Shown: piece by piece, positions 59,361-64,000 of the stretch
Numbering within the stretch: position 1 is the stretch's first letter
Layout: each line of letters begins with the position of its first letter
Assembly: GCA_020848905.1 (NCBI GenBank)
Contig: JADLHG010000031.1
Span: 372,001-436,000 of the forward strand
Direction: 5' to 3'
Length of the DNA stretch: 64,000 bases
Source: Deltaproteobacteria bacterium
GTDB lineage: Bacteria; Myxococcota_A; Polyangia; GCA-2747355; JADLHG01
Made by a program: the position numbers and the translations under genes
Notes under the pieces: model-generated
What the model was told of the DNA's origin: nothing
What the model saw: the letters and a program-made list of their open reading frames with translations, nothing else
The model's database searches: none

Positions 59361-59369
59361 ATCGTAGCA
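59361..59369 (-). promoter_or_regulatory. Extended -10 promoter of the TonB-transglutaminase operon
   Basis: TGC-TACGAT (hexamer 59366-59361). No -35 is clear. Predicted +1 near 59354 is 1 nt from the ATG at 59353, a leaderless arrangement. Confidence 0.45.
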
Positions 59370-59422
59370 GAGGGACCCGGCCGGAGGCTCGGCCTCGGAA
59401 GGACCGAGGCCCCGGCTATCGG

Positions 59423-60352
59423 TCAGCGCGAGGGCGGAGGCAGCGCCTGCTGGAGGTGAGGGGACCGCGCTCGCAGGCGCGCGTAGGCCTGCCGGTCGGC
59501 GGGGGTCGCGAGTCGGCGCAAACACTGCCCCAGGTCGAGGAGCTCGTCGTCGGTGGCCGCGGCATCCTCGGCCGCGCGACGGAGGCGCACCTGCGCACGG
59601 GCGTGCTGAAGCGCCTCGAGCGCCGGCTCCTTCGCCACGCCGCCCTCCTCGGGGAGCTGCCCGCAGAGGGTGACCAGCGCCGCGCGGGCCACTGCCGGCG
59701 AGGGATCGAGGGCGGCGAGCCGTGCCAGTCGCCCGAGAGCGCTCTTCGTGCGCCGCGTGGCGAGGAGCTCGACCGCCACCGTGCGGACCCGCGGGTCGGG
59801 GTCGGCGAGCAGCCGGAAGCGAGCGGCCTCCTCGAGGTCGAGGAGCTCCGCGGTCTGCGCGAGGGCGAGGATCGCCTCGGTGCGCACGTCCAGGGCGTGC
59901 GCCCGATCGACCGCCACGGCGAGGACGCGGGCGAAGAGCGGTCGCAGCGTGGAGGGCATCTCGTCGTAGCGCTCGAGCTCGCTCACGCGGAGGTCCTCGG
60001 TGATGCGCCGCACCGCGCGTGCGGCCGCGGCGGCCAGCGGGCGGTCTTGCCCCTGCATCAGCTCGACGAGGGGCGCGAGCAGCAGAAAGCTCGTGCGGAG
60101 GTGGGGCGCCGCCGAAAGCGCGGCGGTGCGCAGCGCCCGGTTTCGATCCGCGAGGAGCGCGGCGATTCGGGCCGGCCCGAGGTGTCGCGCCACGCGGGTG
60201 AGCTCCTCGGAGTCCTCGTCGGCGTGGGCCCGCAGAAGACGCGTCTCGAGGATTCGCGCGCGCCCGGGGTCCGCCGGCAACGGTCGTTCAGCGGCTGCGA
60301 CGAGGAGCCAGGCGGCCGCGACGCGCGCGGCGAGCGGAAAGGGATGGTGCAA
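59423..60352 (-). CDS. HEAT-repeat protein with signal-like N-terminus
   Basis: A 309-aa helical protein. HEAT-like repeats are seen as ALLADRNRALRTAALSAAPH, PLAAAAARAVRRITED, RLLADPDPRVRTVAVELLAT and ALDPSPAVARAALVTLCGQL, giving a protein-binding solenoid. The N-terminus (HHPFPLAARVAAAWLLVAAA) looks like a signal peptide. There is no ATG or GTG at a suitable place; TTG 60352, 5 bp after the preceding gene's stop, is the best start. Co-transcribed with the secreted protein gene upstream. Partner unknown. Confidence 0.72.
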   Translation of the reverse strand: MHHPFPLAARVAAAWLLVAAAERPLPADPGRARILETRLLRAHADEDSEELTRVARHLGPARIAALLADRNRALRTAALSAAPHLRTSFLLLAPLVELMQGQDRPLAAAAARAVRRITEDLRVSELERYDEMPSTLRPLFARVLAVAVDRAHALDVRTEAILALAQTAELLDLEEAARFRLLADPDPRVRTVAVELLATRRTKSALGRLARLAALDPSPAVARAALVTLCGQLPEEGGVAKEPALEALQHARAQVRLRRAAEDAAATDDELLDLGQCLRRLATPADRQAYARLRARSPHLQQALPPPSR

Positions 60353-60357
60353 CGCGC

Positions 60358-60861
60358 CTACTGCAGCGAGAGGCGGCAGCGGGCGTAGACCTTCTCCTTG
60401 CCGCCGATGACGCGGGTGATCCGCGCCTCGTATTTCCCGCCCGAGGCGAACCCCTGCGCGCCGATGAGCACCGACTTGGCGCGCAGGATCACCTCGCTCG
60501 GGGGGACGCTGAACTCCGTGTAGTCGATCTGCTCGGTCTTCTTCCCGAGGGAGAACCAGACCAGATTGACCTTGTTGGCGCCGGGCGCGCTGCTCAGGAA
60601 GGCGATGAAGTTGAAGCGCCAGTTGCCGTCCTTGTCCTTCTCGAGGGCCTTGTTGCGCTTCGCCTTCTTCACCAGCTCCGCGAGGGACTTCTCGTCGTCC
60701 ACGGCGGGAAATTCCTCGCCCTGGAAGACGATCTGTCCGCGGTGGCGTCTGTACGTCGGCCCGGTCTCGTCTCCGGCGTGCGCGACCGCTCCGGGCGAGG
60801 AGTGGAAGGCCAGGGCGACCGTCACGGCGATCCACCGAGAGCAGGGCGGTTGAGCTCGCAT
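60358..60861 (-). CDS. Small secreted protein of unknown function
   Basis: A 167-aa protein with signal peptide (RWIAVTVALAFHSSPGAVAHA). The mature part alternates beta strands and charged loops (RRHRGQIVFQGEEFPAVDDE, WRFNFIAFLSSAPGANKVNL and KYEARITRVIGGKEKVYARC). A lone cysteine near the C-terminus may pair with another protein. No family is recognised. GGAGG precedes the ATG at 60861. It heads an operon with the HEAT-repeat gene, 5 bp downstream. Confidence 0.78.
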   Translation of the reverse strand: MRAQPPCSRWIAVTVALAFHSSPGAVAHAGDETGPTYRRHRGQIVFQGEEFPAVDDEKSLAELVKKAKRNKALEKDKDGNWRFNFIAFLSSAPGANKVNLVWFSLGKKTEQIDYTEFSVPPSEVILRAKSVLIGAQGFASGGKYEARITRVIGGKEKVYARCRLSLQ

Positions 60862-60925
60862 GGCTTCCTCCGTCTCTCCGCATGATGACTGGCTCGCGGC
60901 GACGCAGCAAGAAATCGCGGAACCC

Positions 60926-62008
60926 CTAACGCGTCAGACGCTGGTCGCGCTCGATGGAGACCGCTTCGACGGCCAGCCGCACGAGCAGGGGACCCAGCAG
61001 CAGGCCCCACCCGCCGAGGGTTGCGAGGCCCCCGAACATGGCCACGAGCAAGACGAAGGTCGGCAGGCGCAGGCTCCCGTGGCGAGACAGCAGAGGGCGG
61101 AGCACGTTGTCCGCGAGACCGATCACGAAGAGCCCGATGGACGCCATGACGATGGCCCGACCCCACCGGCCCGTGAGCGCCAGTCCCACGGCGACCGGCC
61201 CCCAAACGAGCGCCGTGCCCACCGCCGGGATCAGCGACGAGACCGCGGTCAGCACGCCGAGCACGAAGGCGCGTGGAATGCCGAGTGCCAGGTAGGCGAC
61301 GGTCGCCGCGACGCCCTGGATGATGCTGGTCAGCCCGACGCCTACCACGAGGCCGCGCCCGGTCTCGTTGAAGGCGGCCGCGAAGCGGCGGAAGTTCGCC
61401 GGGGCGAGGGGCAGGTGGGCCTCGAGCCAGGTGGTGACCTTCTCTCCCCGGGCGAGAAAGGTGTAGGCCGCGAGCACGAACACGACCGTCCCGAGGATGC
61501 CGGTTGCGGTGGCCCAGGCGATGCTGGTCACCAGGACGAAGGCGCGCTCGCCGTACTGCTTCGCGAGGCTGAACAGGTCGGACAGCGCCAGCCGGTGGCC
61601 CGCGTCACCCCCGCCCGAGACGATCGCCTCGAGCGCGTTCTTGCCGCCCTGCGACCGGAGCAGGGTCTGGAGGAGCTCCGCGCCGGCCGAGACCAGCAGC
61701 GCGATGAAAAGCCCGATGGGCACGAGGACGAGCAGCAAGAGCGCCACGGTGACCACGGCAGCCACGCGCTGCCGGCCCCGCGTGAGGCGGCTGAGCGCCA
61801 TCATGAGCGGACGCGCGAGGCCGGCAAACCAGGCGGCCAGGACCAGCGGCGGCCACAGCGGCCAGACCATGAGCGCGGCGCCGAGAGAGAGGAGAATCGC
61901 GGCCCAGCGGAGGGCCCCGGGTTGCGCCTTCGACCCACCGGCCGGGCCGGAGGTATCGGGGGCCGCGGAGGGCGGTGAGGCCGCGCTGTCGTCCTGGGGG
62001 TCCCGCAT
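60926..62008 (-). CDS. AI-2E family transporter
   Basis: A 360-aa integral membrane protein of the AI-2E/PerM family. Several hydrophobic segments are visible: WAAILLSLGAALMVWPLWPP, VAAVVTVALLLLVLVPIGLF, GILGTVVFVLAAYTFLARGE, GVLTAVSSLIPAVGTALVWG and the C-terminal FVLLVAMFGGLATLGGWGLL. The motif SLIPxxG and the C-terminal GGLxxxGxxGLLLGPL are characteristic of the family. Members export diverse substrates, some act as sodium/proton antiporters; the name does not prove AI-2 transport. The ATG at 62008 follows GGGAGGGG. It is divergent from bacterioferritin. Confidence 0.93.
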   Translation of the reverse strand: MRDPQDDSAASPPSAAPDTSGPAGGSKAQPGALRWAAILLSLGAALMVWPLWPPLVLAAWFAGLARPLMMALSRLTRGRQRVAAVVTVALLLLVLVPIGLFIALLVSAGAELLQTLLRSQGGKNALEAIVSGGGDAGHRLALSDLFSLAKQYGERAFVLVTSIAWATATGILGTVVFVLAAYTFLARGEKVTTWLEAHLPLAPANFRRFAAAFNETGRGLVVGVGLTSIIQGVAATVAYLALGIPRAFVLGVLTAVSSLIPAVGTALVWGPVAVGLALTGRWGRAIVMASIGLFVIGLADNVLRPLLSRHGSLRLPTFVLLVAMFGGLATLGGWGLLLGPLLVRLAVEAVSIERDQRLTR

Positions 62009-62163
62009 CGTCGCTCTGCCCCTCCCGTGCGGTGGGTGGTCGCGTCCCTGGCCGTCGCTCGAGGACGTGCCCGTCCGGAACGTGCTTGGGGGATGCACTC
62101 ACCGTGCCGGCCGAACATCTTCGAGCTGCAGCCGCCGCGGCTCCGGGTCGCCACGCTTCGCGG

Positions 62164-62198
62164 CTTGCAGATCGCCAGCCCGGTCTTGCGGATCGCCA
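62164..62198 (+). promoter_or_regulatory. Direct repeats upstream of bacterioferritin
   Basis: CTTGCAGATCGCCA (62164-62177) and CTTGCGGATCGCCA (62185-62198) differ at one base and are 21 bp apart, two helical turns. They are a candidate activator or repressor site. No clear promoter hexamers were found. Confidence 0.35.
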
Positions 62199-62273
62199 CG
62201 GATCGCGCCTCAAACCGCCGCGCGGCCTGGCTCGGTGGTTGCATCTCGCGAGCGCACACCGGAAGGAGATCAC

Positions 62274-62744
62274 ATGCACGGCCACGAGCAGATGATCACG
62301 ACCTTGAACAAGCTCCTCCGCGAGGAGCTCACCGCCATCAACCAGTACATGGTTCACTCGGAGATGTGTGAAAACTGGGGCTACAAGAGGCTCCACCAGG
62401 ACATCCACAAGCGCGCGATCGACGAGATGAAGCACGCGCACAAGCTGATCGGCCGCATCCTGTTCCTCGAGGGCACGCCCACGGTCAGCAAGCTGGACGC
62501 GGTGAATATCGGGAAGGACGTGAAGGCCATCCTCGAGTCCGACCTGAGCTCCGAGAACGCCTCCGTGCCGAGCTACAACGCGGCCGTGGTCCAGGCCCAG
62601 GAGGTCCGGGACAGCGGCACGCGCGAGCTTCTCGAGGACATCCTGAAGGATGAAGAGCGTCACCTGGACTGGCTGGAGGCCCAGCGCGATCAGGTGGCGC
62701 AGATGGGGATCCAGAACTACCTGGCCAGGCAGTGCGGCAAGTAG
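62274..62744 (+). CDS. bfr: Bacterioferritin
   Basis: Bacterioferritin forms 24-mer shells that oxidise and store iron. All ferroxidase residues are in place at E. coli Bfr numbering: E18, E51, H54, E94, E127 and H130. M52, the haem ligand, is also present (DEMKHA). At 156 aa it is full length. The ATG at 62274 follows GGAAGGAG at good spacing. An alpha/beta hydrolase follows 83 bp later in the same direction. Direct repeats upstream suggest regulation, perhaps by iron or oxidants. Confidence 0.97.
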   Translation: MHGHEQMITTLNKLLREELTAINQYMVHSEMCENWGYKRLHQDIHKRAIDEMKHAHKLIGRILFLEGTPTVSKLDAVNIGKDVKAILESDLSSENASVPSYNAAVVQAQEVRDSGTRELLEDILKDEERHLDWLEAQRDQVAQMGIQNYLARQCGK

Positions 62745-62827
62745 GGGGGGAGGGCGGCGGCGCGCGAGAGCGTGATGGCCCTCGAGGCGAGGATCATCCT
62801 CTGGTTCAGGATGTGAAGGAGACACCG

Positions 62828-63652
62828 ATGAGCACGATGACGACCAAGGACGGAACGCAGCTCTATTACAAGGACTGGGGCAGTGGGCAGCCCGTCGTGT
62901 TCAGTCACGGCTGGCCGCTCAATGCCGATAGCTGGGAGGCGCAGATGGTCTTCCTGGCGGCCCACGGCTATCGCTGCATCGCCCATGACCGCCGGGGACA
63001 TGGGCGCTCGAGCCAGCCTGGGGAGGGGAACGACATGAATACCTACGCCAACGATCTCGCGGCGCTCGTCGAAGCGCTCGACCTGAGCCGCGTGTTCCTC
63101 GTCGGATTTTCCGCCGGTGGGGGTGAGGTGGCCCGGTACCTTGGCCTCCACGGGTCGAAGCGCGTGGCCAAAGCGGCCCTCATCGCGGCCGTCCCGCCGC
63201 TCATGTTGAGGACGGCGGAGAATCCCGACGGGGTGCCCATGGAGGTCTTCGACGGGATTCGACGCGGCGCGATCGCCGACCGCTCGCAGCTCTACAAGGA
63301 CCTCGCCAGCGGCCCGTTCTTCGGCGCCAACCGGCCCGGTGCCAAGGTCTCGCCGGGCGTGATCGACGCGTTCTGGCTCCGAGGGATGCAGGCCGGTCAC
63401 AAGAACGCCTTCGACTGCATCAAGGCCTTCTCCGAGACGGATTTCACTGAGGACCTCAAGAAATTCGACGTGCCGACGCTCATCGTGCACGGGGACGACG
63501 ACCAGATCGTGCCCATCGGGGCTGCGGCCCTCCGCTCATCGAAGCTGGTGAGGAACTCGACCCTGAAGATCTACGCCGGGGCGCCCCACGGGCTCACGGA
63601 CACGCACAAGGACCGACTCAACGCCGACTTGCTCGGCTTCCTCGAGGCCTGA
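62828..63652 (+). CDS. Alpha/beta hydrolase, non-haem chloroperoxidase-like
   Basis: A 274-aa cofactor-free alpha/beta hydrolase. Nucleophile S95 in [12 protein letters not shown], acid Asp in [10 protein letters not shown] and His in [10 protein letters not shown] complete the triad. Oxyanion-region [12 protein letters not shown] and the [10 protein letters not shown] loop match the perhydrolase/chloroperoxidase branch (RsbQ-like or cpo-type). Natural substrates are usually esters or lactones. AAGGAG precedes the ATG at 62828. Location next to bacterioferritin hints at an oxidative-stress context, but this is weak evidence. Confidence 0.93.
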   Translation: MSTMTTKDGTQLYYKDWGSGQPVVFSHGWPLNADSWEAQMVFLAAHGYRCIAHDRRGHGRSSQPGEGNDMNTYANDLAALVEALDLSRVFLVGFSAGGGEVARYLGLHGSKRVAKAALIAAVPPLMLRTAENPDGVPMEVFDGIRRGAIADRSQLYKDLASGPFFGANRPGAKVSPGVIDAFWLRGMQAGHKNAFDCIKAFSETDFTEDLKKFDVPTLIVHGDDDQIVPIGAAALRSSKLVRNSTLKIYAGAPHGLTDTHKDRLNADLLGFLEA

Positions 63653-63689
63653 CGGCCGAGAGAGGCAGGCAGCGCGACGAGGAGCTGGA

Positions 63690-63721
63690 GGCGGAGGGCG
63701 GCGGCGTCGTCGCCCTCCGCC
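63690..63721. terminator. Bidirectional terminator hairpin
   Basis: Perfect 11-bp stem GGCGGAGGGCG / CGCCCTCCGCC with a 10-nt loop, between the convergent hydrolase and MBL genes. No T-tract, but stem strength and position support a terminator. Confidence 0.55.
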
Positions 63722-63735
63722 ACCGACCCGCGCGT

Positions 63736-64000
63736 CTACCTTGGAGCTCCGGCGTCCCGAAGCTGGCGGTCGTAGTACTGGGCGAGCGCCTCCAGGGCGC
63801 CGGTCACGTCCCCGTTGAAGGAGGAGCCGTGCATCACGGCCAGCGTGAGCGGCTCGAGCGCGGCGAGGGTTCTGATCGTGGCGCCGGTCGTCGGAGTTAG
63901 ACAGGTCGCGTGGAACAGCTCCTCCGTCTTCTGCGCGGGGCCCACGATGTCGCCCGCGGTCACGGCGGGCCCGTCTCCGGTGTGCGTGAACAGGTCGCCG
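63736..64000 (-). CDS. MBL-fold metallo-hydrolase, C-terminal part (enters from beyond the window)
   Basis: About 87 residues are visible; the start lies beyond base 64000. The frame stays open to the edge, reading GDLFTHTGDGPAVTAGDI, then LFHATCLTPTTGATI and TLAVMHGSSFNGDVTGAL. The pattern of a catalytic-loop acid plus a late AVMHGSSF histidine fits MBL-fold proteins such as the oxygen-reductase/ODP type. Most metal ligands are outside the window, so the subfamily is uncertain. It is convergent with the alpha/beta hydrolase. Confidence 0.7.
   Translation of the reverse strand, partial: GDLFTHTGDGPAVTAGDIVGPAQKTEELFHATCLTPTTGATIRTLAALEPLTLAVMHGSSFNGDVTGALEALAQYYDRQLRDAGAPR

Noticed and set aside
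1-64000. CRISPR arrays, tRNA/rRNA genes, insertion sequences, prophage or known defence operons
   Set aside because: No regularly spaced repeats, tRNA-like cloverleaf, transposase, integrase or defence-nuclease motifs were seen when scanning intergenic regions and frames.

Overview
The window is very GC-rich, densely coded on both strands, and looks like a chromosomal segment from a myxobacterium or close relative (Myxococcota / former Deltaproteobacteria). The evidence is six Hanks-type Ser/Thr kinases plus a pseudokinase in about 43 kb, PEGA, FHA, AgmX-like and giant TPR proteins, many lipoproteins with Asp/Ala-rich linkers, a long S41 peptidase of a type common in myxobacteria, and many 4-bp ATGA/GTGA gene overlaps. 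No rRNA, tRNA, CRISPR array, transposase or phage gene was seen.

Layout. 1-2.3 kb: 5' end of aconitase, a DUF2064 glycosyltransferase-like gene coupled to it, and a divergent GT2 gene. 2.3-13.2 kb (minus): a FHA-GAF protein, a tail-anchored kinase and a 2041-aa TPR protein, downstream of rpoH-like sigma and rsmI. 13.4-18.8 kb (plus): S41 peptidase and a repeat lipoprotein. 19.1-22.0 kb: a small coiled-coil gene behind an operator-like palindrome, then an operon of a lidless Hsp70 and a receiver-J-domain fusion. 22.2-29 kb (plus): response regulator, kinase, two lipoproteins and a TPR/membrane protein. 29.1-33.8 kb: PEGA kinase and a pseudokinase with an AgmX-like tail. 33.8-44.7 kb: acyl-CoA synthetase, YbjN-like protein, TolA-like TPR protein, UbiB kinase, DUF192 lipoprotein, and haem genes hemD and hemB. 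44.7-53.1 kb: a kinase/LysM/phosphoesterase-like/kinase operon, then a divergent kinase-lipoprotein pair. 53.1-60.9 kb (minus): PilZ, M50 protease, coiled-coil/Roadblock, transglutaminase, TonB-like, HEAT and secreted proteins. 60.9-64 kb: AI-2E-family permease, bacterioferritin, an alpha/beta hydrolase and a partial MBL-fold hydrolase.

How the genes fit together. The dominant theme is signalling between cytoplasm and envelope. Most kinases here have one membrane segment, and several are co-transcribed with lipoproteins or periplasmic proteins that could supply input or receive output. Housekeeping genes (aconitase, RsmI, HemB/HemD, UbiB, bacterioferritin) are scattered among them. Several promoter-like elements lie so close to start codons that the transcripts would be leaderless or nearly so. 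The best candidates for undescribed systems are the FHA-kinase-giant TPR operon, the kinase plus twin-lipoprotein operon, the LysM/phosphoesterase-like two-kinase operon, and the TonB-transglutaminase operon. All functional statements come from reading motifs by eye; no database search was run.
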